64,000 nucleotides of DNA from Acetoanaerobium sticklandii (GTDB lineage: Bacteria; Bacillota; Clostridia; Peptostreptococcales; Filifactoraceae): NCBI RefSeq assembly GCF_000196455.1, contig NC_014614.1, positions 1,782,001-1,846,000 of the forward strand, read 5' to 3'. The translations under genes were made by a program, and so were the position numbers. The notes under the pieces were generated by a model, which searched no databases, had not been told where the DNA came from, and worked only from the letters and a program-made list of their open reading frames with translations. Positions within the stretch are counted from its first letter, which is position 1. Every line of letters begins with the position of its first letter. This document shows, in pieces, positions 33,418-41,677 of this stretch.

Positions 33418-35619
33418 CTATTTTTCTTTAATGTTTTCTATATAGACCTTTCTTGGTTTTACTCCATCGCTTGGCCCAACTATACCTTTTTGTTCAAGGT
33501 CGTCTATTATTCTAGAGGCTCTATTATAGCCTATTCTGAATTTTCTTTGAAGCAGTGATGTTGAGGCTTGCTCTTTTTCTTTAATAAAGTCTAGAATTTC
33601 TGTTATTAATTCATCCTCTGGATTATCTGCTTGCTCTTTTATCTTTTCAATTTCTTGGATTATTTCAGTGTTATCAATGTCCACGCTATTTTTTTCTTTT
33701 ATAAAGTCAGTAATTTTGATTACTTCATTCTCAGAAATAAAAGCTCCCTGGATGCGCACTGGTTTATTTGCTCCCATAGGATAGTAAAGCATATCTCCTC
33801 TTCCTAGTAGTTTCTCAGCTCCTCCAGTATCTAAAATGGTTCTCGAATCTGTCTGTGAAGATACAGAAAATGCTATTCTGGATGGAATATTAGCCTTAAT
33901 AAGTCCTGTGATTACATCTACTGATGGTCTTTGTGTTGCAATAACAAGATGGATTCCACAAGCTCTAGCCATTTGTGCCAGCCTGCATATTGCATCTTCA
34001 ATTTCATTTGGGCTCACCATCATCAAATCTGCAAGCTCATCTATTATAAGAACGATTCTAGGAAGTCTTTCTTCAAACTTCTCATTGTATCCATTTATAT
34101 CCTTTACTTTTGATTCTGCAAACAGCTTATATCTTCTATTCATCTCAGCTACTGCCCAGTTTAAAGCATTAGGCGCCTTTTTCATATTTGTTACAACTGG
34201 TATGAGAAGATGGGGTATATCATTGTAAACTGAAAGCTCAACCATTTTAGGGTCTATCATAATCATCTTTACATCTTTAGGCGAGTACTTATATAGTATA
34301 CTGCAAATTAAGGTGTTTATACATACACTTTTCCCAGAGCCTGTTGCTCCAGCTACTAGCATATGTGGCATTCTTGCTATATCTGCTACTATTACATTGC
34401 CACCAATATCCATTCCTACTCCAAAAGCTATATCTACATTTGATGTATTGAAAGCTTTACTTTCTATTATATCTTTAAAGCTCACTACCTCACTTGTATC
34501 ATTTGGTATTTCGATACCTATCAGTGATTTTCCGGGGATAGGAGCTTCTATTCTTATTGTTTGAGCCGCAAGAGCTAAAGCTAAGTCCTCGGTAAGATTA
34601 GTTACCTTGCTCACCTTAGTTCCTGGTCTTGGTTCTAGTTCATATCTAGTTATTGTTGGCCCTTGAGAAATGCTTTTTACCTTTGCATCTACTCCAAAGT
34701 TAAGTAAAGTACTTTCTAGCGTCTTAGAATTTTTCATTTTGCTACTAGAATCTTTTTTAGGATTTTTTTCACGGCTGTTTAATAGCTCTAACCCTGGAAA
34801 TACATAAGAGTCATCACTTAATTTTCGAGGTCTTTTCATTACTGCTGGAATTTCTAAATCCAACTCACTTTCTAGTATTTCAGGCTTATCTATTTTTTCT
34901 TTAGTCTCATGAATAATTTCGATATTATCGGTTTCAACTTGAAGCTGAATAGGTTTTTTTCGTGGCTTTATAACTTTTTTATCTTCATCCTCATCAGAGT
35001 CTACTAGCACAAAATCTGTTATCTTTGCTTTTGTGTTTATTATAAATTCCTTAATATATGCTGGTCCTGTTTTAAATATTTCAAAAAATTTCGCAGGATC
35101 AATCTTAAAATAATAGATTAGAACAAAGAGTATTAAAGATATGCAAAGTAAACTGGTTCCTGCAGTTCCAAGCAATCCGTGAAAATAATATGTAATTATG
35201 CTAGTTATAAGCCCTGAGCCTTCTCCTCTTTGAGCCATAGAAAATATCAATCTGCTATTCTCAAGGCTAAGAGGTGTAGTCCTAGGCAAAAAATCCTTTT
35301 GCAGTAAGCCATACATAAGGACAACAACTGTTGTCAAAATAAAGGACAGAAGCTTAGGTATTTTTTGGTATTGAATTTTTTCAGGATATATGAGCTTGTA
35401 TACCCCTAAAAATATTAAGATGAATGCTATTAATATAGATAGCTTCGAAAACAAGCCTAGCAGTATATACTTTATGCTCTGTCCAACTATACCCATTGAT
35501 TCCGTTCTAACTGACAAAGTCATAAAAATACCAAAAAAAATGTAGCCTACTGCAAGTAGATTTTCATTTATTTGACTAGGTTTCTTCTTTTTTCGTGTTT
35601 TTCGCTTTACTCTCGACAT
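33418..35619 (-). CDS. ftsK: DNA translocase FtsK/SpoIIIE
   Basis: About 733-aa DNA pump. A basic N terminus leads into four membrane helices (about residues 20-175), then a linker, the FtsK motor with Walker A GATGSGKS and Walker B MIMIDPKMVEL / IVLIIDELADL, and a C-terminal winged-helix gamma domain (LLQRKFRIGYNRASRIIDDLE). It moves the chromosome through the division septum. I prefer the ATG at 35619; a GUG four codons upstream is also possible and neither has a strong ribosome binding site. Confidence 0.94.
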   Translation of the reverse strand: MSRVKRKTRKKKKPSQINENLLAVGYIFFGIFMTLSVRTESMGIVGQSIKYILLGLFSKLSILIAFILIFLGVYKLIYPEKIQYQKIPKLLSFILTTVVVLMYGLLQKDFLPRTTPLSLENSRLIFSMAQRGEGSGLITSIITYYFHGLLGTAGTSLLCISLILFVLIYYFKIDPAKFFEIFKTGPAYIKEFIINTKAKITDFVLVDSDEDEDKKVIKPRKKPIQLQVETDNIEIIHETKEKIDKPEILESELDLEIPAVMKRPRKLSDDSYVFPGLELLNSREKNPKKDSSSKMKNSKTLESTLLNFGVDAKVKSISQGPTITRYELEPRPGTKVSKVTNLTEDLALALAAQTIRIEAPIPGKSLIGIEIPNDTSEVVSFKDIIESKAFNTSNVDIAFGVGMDIGGNVIVADIARMPHMLVAGATGSGKSVCINTLICSILYKYSPKDVKMIMIDPKMVELSVYNDIPHLLIPVVTNMKKAPNALNWAVAEMNRRYKLFAESKVKDINGYNEKFEERLPRIVLIIDELADLMMVSPNEIEDAICRLAQMARACGIHLVIATQRPSVDVITGLIKANIPSRIAFSVSSQTDSRTILDTGGAEKLLGRGDMLYYPMGANKPVRIQGAFISENEVIKITDFIKEKNSVDIDNTEIIQEIEKIKEQADNPEDELITEILDFIKEKEQASTSLLQRKFRIGYNRASRIIDDLEQKGIVGPSDGVKPRKVYIENIKEK

Positions 35620-35698
35620 ACTTTCATCCACTACTTTCAGATACTTTTAATAATTATGTACTTTTATTCTTAGCTAGTATTTTCACATGTCTTACATT

Positions 35699-35727
35699 AT
35701 TATACTATTTTAACTATTAATTATCAA
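35699..35727 (-). promoter_or_regulatory. Sigma-A promoter of ftsK-mnmH-rimO-pgsA
   Basis: Minus-strand TTGATA (35722-35727), a 17-nt spacer and TATAAT (35699-35704). It lies 80 bp before ftsK, downstream of the pnp terminator. Confidence 0.82.
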
Positions 35728-35806
35728 AGATTGCTTATTTCTCAACATCATTTCTCCATTTCAAAGCACATCCATCTGGTTCACAGATTATCATGATTAA
35801 TACAAT

Positions 35807-35840
35807 AAAAAATCAGCTGGAATTTTCCATCTGATTTTTT
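35807..35840 (-). terminator. Intrinsic terminator of pnp
   Basis: AAAATCAG and CTGATTTT outer stem with an inner GGAA/TTCC stem, ending in TTTTTTATTG on the minus strand. It closes the rimP-to-pnp run. Confidence 0.85.
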
Positions 35841-35907
35841 TTGCTTATTGTAAATTTAACAAAATTAGCTTTGAATATAAGCAATCTTTATTACATTTAT
35901 AGGGCTT

Positions 35908-38007
35908 TTATTCTCCTTTTGCAGGTTCTTCTGGCTTTAATAAAGCTTTTCTTGAAAGATTCATTCTGCCTTGAGCGTCTATTTCAGTAAGAAGAACTTC
36001 AAACTCGTCTCCAACAGAAAGCACATCTTCTACTTTATTTACTCTTTTCACATCAATTTGTGATACATGAAGCAAGCCTTCTTTTCCTGGTAAGATTTCC
36101 ATGAAAGCTCCAAATGCCATTAGCTTTGTAACTTTACCCATGTATTTTTGTCCTACTTCAGGAACTTTGACGATATTTTCTATCATCGCTCTAGCTTTCT
36201 TGCCCATATCTCTAGCAACTGCTGCAATAAATACGTTTCCGTCATTTTCTATATCTATTTTAACGCCAGTTTCTTCTATGATTTTATTGATTACTTTTCC
36301 GCCAGGTCCTATTACATCCCTGATTTTATCTGGATCAATTTTCATTGTGATAATCATAGGTGCATACTCAGAGATTTCTTCTCTTGGAGCACTTAAAGTT
36401 TTCTTCATTTCGTTTAGTATATGAAGTCTTCCTACTCTAGCCTGCTCTAAAGCTCTAGTTAGAATTTCTTCATCTATACCAGCTATTTTAATATCCATTT
36501 GAATTGCAGTTATACCTTTTTCTGTTCCTGCAACTTTAAAATCCATATCTCCAAGGAAGTCTTCCATACCTTGGATATCTGAAAGTATAGCTACATCATC
36601 GCCTTCTTTTATAAGACCCATAGCAATACCTGCTACCATGTCCTTAAGCGGAACTCCAGCATCTAAAAGTGATAAAGTACTTCCACATACGCTCGCCTGA
36701 GAAGTTGATCCGTTTGATGAAAGAACCTCTGATACTACTCTAATAGCATAAGGAAAATCTTCTTTGCTTGGAAGCATAGGCTCTAGCGCTCTTTCTGCAA
36801 GTGCTCCATGTCCGATTTCTCTTCTTCCAGGGCCTCTAGATGGTCTTGCTTCTCCTACAGAATATGCTGGGAAATTGTAGTGGTGCATATAACGCTTTTC
36901 TTCTTCTTCACTTAAGCCATCAAGAATTTGAACATCTCCTAAAGCTCCCAGTGTAGTGATACTCATTACCTGAGTCTGTCCTCTTGTAAATAGCGCAGAG
37001 CCATGAGTTCTAGGTAGCACACCAGCTTCGCTCCAGATTGGTCTAATTTCTTCATGCATTCTATTATCTGGTCTAATTTTATCTTTTAATATAAGCTCTC
37101 TTACGCCATCCTTAGTAAGCTTATAAATAATTTCACTTACGTCTTTCATGTTGTCAGGATAAATATCAACAAAGTGCTCTAGGATATCTTTCTTCACTTT
37201 ATCCATATTCTCAAGTCTTTCTTGCTTATCTTTAGTAAGGATTGCATCTTTCATCTTTTGCTTTCCATATTCAGATACTGCGCTTAAAATTTCTTCTTGA
37301 GGTACAAATAGTACAACCTCATCTTTAGGCTTTCCAATGTCATTAACAATTTCTTCAATAAAACCAACTATTTTTTTAATTTCTTCATGCGCAAATAGTA
37401 TTGCTTTTAGCATTGTATCTTCTGAAATTTCACTAGAACCTGCTTCGACCATCATTATTGCTTCTTTTGTTCCTGATACCACTAAATACATTTGAGATTT
37501 TGCTCTTTGGTCTAAATCTGGGTTGATTATAAATTCTCCATCTATTAATCCAACTGAAACAGATCCAGTAGGTCCATTAAAAGGAATTGATGAAATTGAA
37601 AGAGCTATAGATGAGCCTATCATAGCCATTGTATCTGGATTAGAATTTTGGTCCATTGATAATACTGTAGCTACTACTTGTACATCGTTTCTATATCCTT
37701 TTGGAAATAAAGGTCTAATAGGACGATCTATCAGTCTTGATGTTAGAATTGAACGTTCTGAAGGTCTGCCTTCTCTTTTTATAAAGCCGCCTGGAATTTT
37801 ACCTGCTGAGTACATTTTTTCTTCATAATCGACACTTAGAGGAAAGAAATCTATACCTTCTCTTGGTTTTTCTGAATTTGATGCTACAACTAATACTACG
37901 GTATCTCCACTGCGAAGAATACATGCGCCATTAGCAAGCTCTGCAACTTTACCTATTTCTACTGACAGATTTCTGCCGCCAATAGAGGTTTCGTATATTT
38001 TGCTCAT
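35908..38007 (-). CDS. pnp: Polyribonucleotide nucleotidyltransferase
   Basis: 699-aa PNPase, the phosphorolytic 3'-5' exoribonuclease. Two RNase PH-like core domains (about residues 1-220 and 310-540; FNFPAYSVGEARPSRGPGRREIGHG is split here as YSVGEARPSRGPGRREIGHG), a KH domain (IGPGGKVINKIIEETG, about 555-615) and an S1 domain (about 620-690). AGGAGG precedes the ATG. It follows rpsO, the classic pair, but a terminator and a weak promoter lie between them. Confidence 0.97.
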   Translation of the reverse strand: MSKIYETSIGGRNLSVEIGKVAELANGACILRSGDTVVLVVASNSEKPREGIDFFPLSVDYEEKMYSAGKIPGGFIKREGRPSERSILTSRLIDRPIRPLFPKGYRNDVQVVATVLSMDQNSNPDTMAMIGSSIALSISSIPFNGPTGSVSVGLIDGEFIINPDLDQRAKSQMYLVVSGTKEAIMMVEAGSSEISEDTMLKAILFAHEEIKKIVGFIEEIVNDIGKPKDEVVLFVPQEEILSAVSEYGKQKMKDAILTKDKQERLENMDKVKKDILEHFVDIYPDNMKDVSEIIYKLTKDGVRELILKDKIRPDNRMHEEIRPIWSEAGVLPRTHGSALFTRGQTQVMSITTLGALGDVQILDGLSEEEEKRYMHHYNFPAYSVGEARPSRGPGRREIGHGALAERALEPMLPSKEDFPYAIRVVSEVLSSNGSTSQASVCGSTLSLLDAGVPLKDMVAGIAMGLIKEGDDVAILSDIQGMEDFLGDMDFKVAGTEKGITAIQMDIKIAGIDEEILTRALEQARVGRLHILNEMKKTLSAPREEISEYAPMIITMKIDPDKIRDVIGPGGKVINKIIEETGVKIDIENDGNVFIAAVARDMGKKARAMIENIVKVPEVGQKYMGKVTKLMAFGAFMEILPGKEGLLHVSQIDVKRVNKVEDVLSVGDEFEVLLTEIDAQGRMNLSRKALLKPEEPAKGE

Positions 38008-38041
38008 ATTTACCTCCTATTTAAACCTTATTCTTTAATAT

Positions 38042-38068
38042 ATTATAAAACACAATTAATTTTTTCAA
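38042..38068 (-). promoter_or_regulatory. Candidate promoter of pnp
   Basis: Minus-strand TTGAAA (38063-38068) and a perfect TATAAT (38042-38047), but with only a 15-nt spacer. It lies after the rpsO terminator. Confidence 0.4.
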
Positions 38069-38080
38069 AGCTATTATAGA

Positions 38081-38107
38081 AAAAGAGCAGGATATTCCCG
38101 CTCTTTT
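38081..38107 (-). terminator. Intrinsic terminator of rpsO
   Basis: AAAAGAGC / GCTCTTTT stem with an inner GGA/TCC pair, ending in TTTTTC on the minus strand, directly after the rpsO stop. Confidence 0.88.
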
Positions 38108-38109
38108 GA

Positions 38110-38373
38110 TTACTTTCTTAGTCCAAGACTTTGAATAAGTGTGTTATATCTACCTAGATCTTTTGCTTTTAGGTATCTAAGAAGTGATCTTCTTTGTCCT
38201 ACCATTTTAAGTAGTCCTCTTCTTGAGTGGTGATCTTTCTTGTGAATCTTAAGATGACCGTTAAGCTCGTTGATTCTTTCTGTAAGAAGAGCTACCTGAA
38301 CTTCTGGAGAACCTGTATCTCCTTCGTGTGTTGCAAATTTCTCGATAATTTCTATTTTTCTTTCTTTTAACAT
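38110..38373 (-). CDS. rpsO: 30S ribosomal protein S15
   Basis: 87-aa S15, a primary 16S rRNA binder in the 30S platform. The sequence is canonical: FATHEGDTGSPEVQVALLT, then KDHHSRRGLLKMVGQRR. I start it at MLKERK, where GGAGGTG lies 6 nt upstream; the longer frame upstream is leader sequence, not protein. It has its own extended -10 promoter and an 80-nt leader, consistent with S15 autoregulation. Confidence 0.97.
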   Translation of the reverse strand: MLKERKIEIIEKFATHEGDTGSPEVQVALLTERINELNGHLKIHKKDHHSRRGLLKMVGQRRSLLRYLKAKDLGRYNTLIQSLGLRK

Positions 38374-38453
38374 GTAAAACACCTCCAATAATATAAACGC
38401 CTGATGCCAAGTAGTGGACGGTACCCAATTACCCAGCATAGGTTATTTAACCA
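38374..38453 (-). ncRNA. Putative structured rpsO leader
   Basis: The 80 nt between the predicted transcription start and the rpsO ribosome binding site can form a GGTTA/TAACC hairpin and an outer ATGC/GCAT stem enclosing a GGTA/TACC hairpin. S15 leaders that bind S15 are known in several bacterial groups; this exact structure I cannot assign. Confidence 0.35.
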
Positions 38454-38459
38454 TCTGTT

Positions 38460-38468
38460 ATTGTAACA
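38460..38468 (-). promoter_or_regulatory. Extended -10 promoter of rpsO
   Basis: Minus-strand TGTTACAAT, an extended -10 element, right after the ribF stop codon and 87 nt before the rpsO start. The -35 region is weak. Confidence 0.55.
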
Positions 38469-38479
38469 TATAGGACAAA

Positions 38480-39412
38480 TCAAGTAAAGATATAATTTTT
38501 TATTCTGAGTACATCTCTATTTAACTGTCTTATTAAATCGTCTAAAGAGTTAAACCTAAGTTCATCTCTTAATCTATCCATAAAATAAAGTTTGACTGAC
38601 TTACCATAGATATCGTCTTCAAACTCTAATATGTGGGCTTCCACAAATATTTCTTGGAACGGCTTATTTGACTGTATCGTAGGATTGTAACCAATACTTA
38701 CAGCCGCATCATATATTTTATCTTCTATTTCTATCTTACAATAATACACTCCTCTTTTAGGAAGCAGTATATCCTGATTCACTTCTAAGTTTGCAGTTGG
38801 AAAACCCAATTTTCGTCCTAATTTTTTTCCATGAACTACTTTGCCTTCAAGCATATATTTTCGTCCCAAAAAAAAATCTGCTCTTTTAACTTCTCCGGTT
38901 TTTATCAGTTCTCTTATAAAAGAACTAGAAACCCTCATATTTTCTATCATAACAGGCTGTACTATATGAACATCAAAGCCTAGCTTCTTACCAACCTCAT
39001 ATAGATAATCTACACTGCCTTGTCTTCCGTTCCCAAGCTTTGAATCAAATCCCATTATTATGTCAGTAGCATTTAGCTTACTGAGCAGAATTTCTTTTGC
39101 AAATACTTCAGTGCTCATATCTTTGATAGTGTAGTCAAATGGCACTGAAACTAAATCTTTAATTCCCATTTGCTCTATTATCTTAACCTTTTGCTCAAAG
39201 CTTGTAAGATAATCTATCTGTTTTTGGTATAAAAACTCTAGCGGATGATTCGAAAAAGTAAACATAACTGGTAAAATATCTTTTTCTTCACCGATAGCAA
39301 TGGTTCTGTTTATTAGTTCTCTATGCCCTAGATGGACTCCATCAAAATTTCCAATAGTAACAGCTGTAGGTTTATCAAAAGCTATGTTGTCTAAGCTGGA
39401 ATATATGTTCAA
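38480..39412 (-). CDS. ribF: Bifunctional riboflavin kinase / FAD synthetase (UUG start)
   Basis: 310-aa cytoplasmic enzyme making FMN and then FAD. The N-terminal adenylyltransferase has TIGNFDGVHLGH and a later SSSFIRELI; the C-terminal riboflavin kinase has GKKLGRKLGFPTANLE. The start is UUG: GGAG lies 9 nt upstream and no AUG is near. It follows truB by about 18 bp, the usual order truB-ribF-rpsO. Confidence 0.95.
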   Translation of the reverse strand: MNIYSSLDNIAFDKPTAVTIGNFDGVHLGHRELINRTIAIGEEKDILPVMFTFSNHPLEFLYQKQIDYLTSFEQKVKIIEQMGIKDLVSVPFDYTIKDMSTEVFAKEILLSKLNATDIIMGFDSKLGNGRQGSVDYLYEVGKKLGFDVHIVQPVMIENMRVSSSFIRELIKTGEVKRADFFLGRKYMLEGKVVHGKKLGRKLGFPTANLEVNQDILLPKRGVYYCKIEIEDKIYDAAVSIGYNPTIQSNKPFQEIFVEAHILEFEDDIYGKSVKLYFMDRLRDELRFNSLDDLIRQLNRDVLRIKNYIFT

Positions 39413-39430
39413 ATTAAATCACTCCATAAT

Positions 39431-40324
39431 TTATATAAAGAGAGTATCATTTTTTAGGAAGTTTTCTGTGTCCTTATTCTTAATAAATCCAATACCCATA
39501 AACCGGCCTGAATCATCAAAAACTCTAACTTTTTGATTTACATATGGATTTATATCAGTTAAAAGTCCTTTATAGGAAACTTCACATCCATTAATATATG
39601 CAACTGATGCTGTAGATTTTATAACCACATCATCCATACCTAGATTTAAGTCTGATATCGAAATTAGATTTTTCTCTAAATCACAGCTTCCTATTTCTTC
39701 TAAAGTAATCGAATTTTCAATATCAAATTCGCCTGATTTAGTTCTTATAAGTAAGCTCATATATGCTACAGTTCCTAAATCTTCAGCTATGTCTCTTACT
39801 AGACTCCTTACATACGTACCACTTGAACAAGTGATATCAATCATAAGTCTTGGAAACTCGTAATCAACAACCTCAATATTGTAGATTGTAACTACTCTAG
39901 ATGGTATTTCTTTTATTTCCTGACCTTTTCTAGCTTTTTCATACAATCTAACTCCATCTATTTTTATTGCACTATAGGCTGGAGGAACTTGCTCTATTTC
40001 TCCATGAAATTTGTCTAAAATACTATTTATTTTGTCAAATTCTATATCTTCTGTTTCCTTAACATCGGTTACTTTTCCATAGGAGTCTAGTGTATCAGTA
40101 CTTTTTCCAAAAATCATTTCACATCTGTATTTTTTTTGCTTTTGCATGATATACTGACTTAGTTTTGTTCCTTTTCCTATGCAAATAGGAAGCACTCCAG
40201 CAGCGTTTGGATCTAGAGTCCCCGTATGTCCTACTTTTTTAATATTAAGGTTTTTCCTTATAAATGAAACAACGTCATGTGATGTCATCCCACTTGGCTT
40301 TAAAATATTAATGATTCCATCCAT
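39431..40324 (-). CDS. truB: tRNA pseudouridine(55) synthase
   Basis: 297-aa TruB. It makes pseudouridine 55 in the T loop of tRNAs. The catalytic Asp is in GTLDPNAAGVLP, and KPSGMTSHD starts the conserved core; the C-terminal PUA-like tail is short. The start overlaps the nrnA 3' end by 17 bp with only a distant GGGAG, suggesting translational coupling. Confidence 0.96.
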   Translation of the reverse strand: MDGIINILKPSGMTSHDVVSFIRKNLNIKKVGHTGTLDPNAAGVLPICIGKGTKLSQYIMQKQKKYRCEMIFGKSTDTLDSYGKVTDVKETEDIEFDKINSILDKFHGEIEQVPPAYSAIKIDGVRLYEKARKGQEIKEIPSRVVTIYNIEVVDYEFPRLMIDITCSSGTYVRSLVRDIAEDLGTVAYMSLLIRTKSGEFDIENSITLEEIGSCDLEKNLISISDLNLGMDDVVIKSTASVAYINGCEVSYKGLLTDINPYVNQKVRVFDDSGRFMGIGFIKNKDTENFLKNDTLFI

Positions 40325-41288
40325 GCTCTTTTAGATACTCCCTTATATAGTTAAGAACCATAGCTACAGCTTCTGGCAGAGAATTATTTATAGTACAGCC
40401 TGCTGCACGCATATGTCCTCCTCCATCAAATTTTGAAGCTATTTCATTTACATTTATAAATTGTTTGGACCTAAATGACACTTTAACTTGGTTAGATCCT
40501 CTTTCCTTAAATAGGATTCCTAGCTCTACACCATCTAAATTCACTGTGTAGTTAACTAGATTCTCTGTATCTTCATAGCTTACTCCATATTTTTCCAGCA
40601 TCTTAGTTTCTAGAACCATATAAGAGAATATACCCTCTTTTTCTAAAGTAGATACAGTTTCAGCAGAGAGCTTTACATAATCAAACGAGTCACTCTGATA
40701 GATGCTTCGAGTAACTTCCTGTTTATCTGCTCCCTTTGATAGCAAATCCGCTGCCATCAAAAAAGAACTCTTATTTGCATTGTCATACTGAAATCTTCCT
40801 GTATCAGTTACAAGCCCTGTGTAAAGAGCTTGGGCTATTTTAGGACTGATAAGATTATCATCTATCTTAGAAATCAAATTATAAACTAGCTCTGAAGTTG
40901 AAGATGCATCTGTAACTACATAATTATAGTCACCGAACTCATTGTTGCTTTGGTGATGATCTATATTTAATAATGTATTAGCAGTATTAATGATATCTTT
41001 TCCTATAGCAAGGCGGTTTATATCTCCACAGTCAAGTGCGATTAAAGTATACTCTGAGCTTAAAATCTGCTTAGATAATTCACTTGATTCTAGTATTTTT
41101 TCATTGCCATATAAAAAAGCTAGATTCTGTGGAAAAGAATCATTTAAAACATAGTATGACTCTTTTCCCATAGCTCTTAAAAACCACGTAAGCGCTAAGC
41201 TAGAACCTACATTATCACCATCAGGTGCAACATGACTAGTTATTATAAATGTTTTACTTGAGTTAATTACATCTATAATTTGGTTCAT
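40308..41288 (-). CDS. nrnA: Bifunctional oligoribonuclease / PAP phosphatase NrnA
   Basis: About 326-aa DHH/DHHA1 phosphoesterase that degrades nanoRNA and 3'-phosphoadenosine 5'-phosphate. The DHH part shows SHVAPDGDNVGSS, ALDCGD and NIDHHQSN, plus TDTGRFQYDN; the C-terminal DHHA1 motif is GGGHMRAAGC. I use the ATG at 41288, with GGAG 9 nt upstream, rather than the GUG at 41303 that lies inside rbfA. It sits between rbfA and truB, as in many Firmicutes. Confidence 0.94.
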   Translation of the reverse strand: MNQIIDVINSSKTFIITSHVAPDGDNVGSSLALTWFLRAMGKESYYVLNDSFPQNLAFLYGNEKILESSELSKQILSSEYTLIALDCGDINRLAIGKDIINTANTLLNIDHHQSNNEFGDYNYVVTDASSTSELVYNLISKIDDNLISPKIAQALYTGLVTDTGRFQYDNANKSSFLMAADLLSKGADKQEVTRSIYQSDSFDYVKLSAETVSTLEKEGIFSYMVLETKMLEKYGVSYEDTENLVNYTVNLDGVELGILFKERGSNQVKVSFRSKQFINVNEIASKFDGGGHMRAAGCTINNSLPEAVAMVLNYIREYLKEHGWNH

Positions 41289-41292
41289 AAAA

Positions 41293-41655
41293 TTACTCTC
41301 CACTTTCTATATTCAAATCATTGATGAGTTTAGACATATTAACTCCTCTTTCAATCGAATCGTCAATTTTGAATACTAATTCAGGAGTATATCTTAATTT
41401 TATATCCTTACCTAATTCTTTTCTTATAAAACCCGATGCACTTTTAAATCCTTCTAATACTTTATCAGAGTCATTTCCTAGTACGCTAATATAGATATAT
41501 GCATACTTTAAGTCTCTTACCACATCTACAGTAGTTATTGAAATAAGAGATCTGCTATCAATTATTCTTATATCTTTTATTCTCTGATCTCTTAAAAGTT
41601 CAGTAATAGTTTTTTTTATTTCTTCTCCGATTCTTCTTGTTCTTTCATAGCTCAT
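41293..41655 (-). CDS. rbfA: 30S ribosome-binding factor RbfA
   Basis: 120-aa KH-fold protein needed for 16S rRNA 5'-end maturation and cold growth. Typical segments are RTRRIGEEIKKTITELL and a central DLKYAYIYISVLG, followed by ELGKDIKLRYTPELVFKIDD. It lies 22 bp after infB. A YlxP-type gene between infB and rbfA, seen in Bacillus, is absent. Confidence 0.96.
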   Translation of the reverse strand: MSYERTRRIGEEIKKTITELLRDQRIKDIRIIDSRSLISITTVDVVRDLKYAYIYISVLGNDSDKVLEGFKSASGFIRKELGKDIKLRYTPELVFKIDDSIERGVNMSKLINDLNIESGE

Positions 41656-41677
41656 TTATATCACCTACCATATCTAG

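Noticed and set aside
38371..38439. N-terminal extension of S15 (22 extra residues).
   Set aside because: The extension covers the leader and the strong GGAGGTG; S15 homologues begin at MLKERK.
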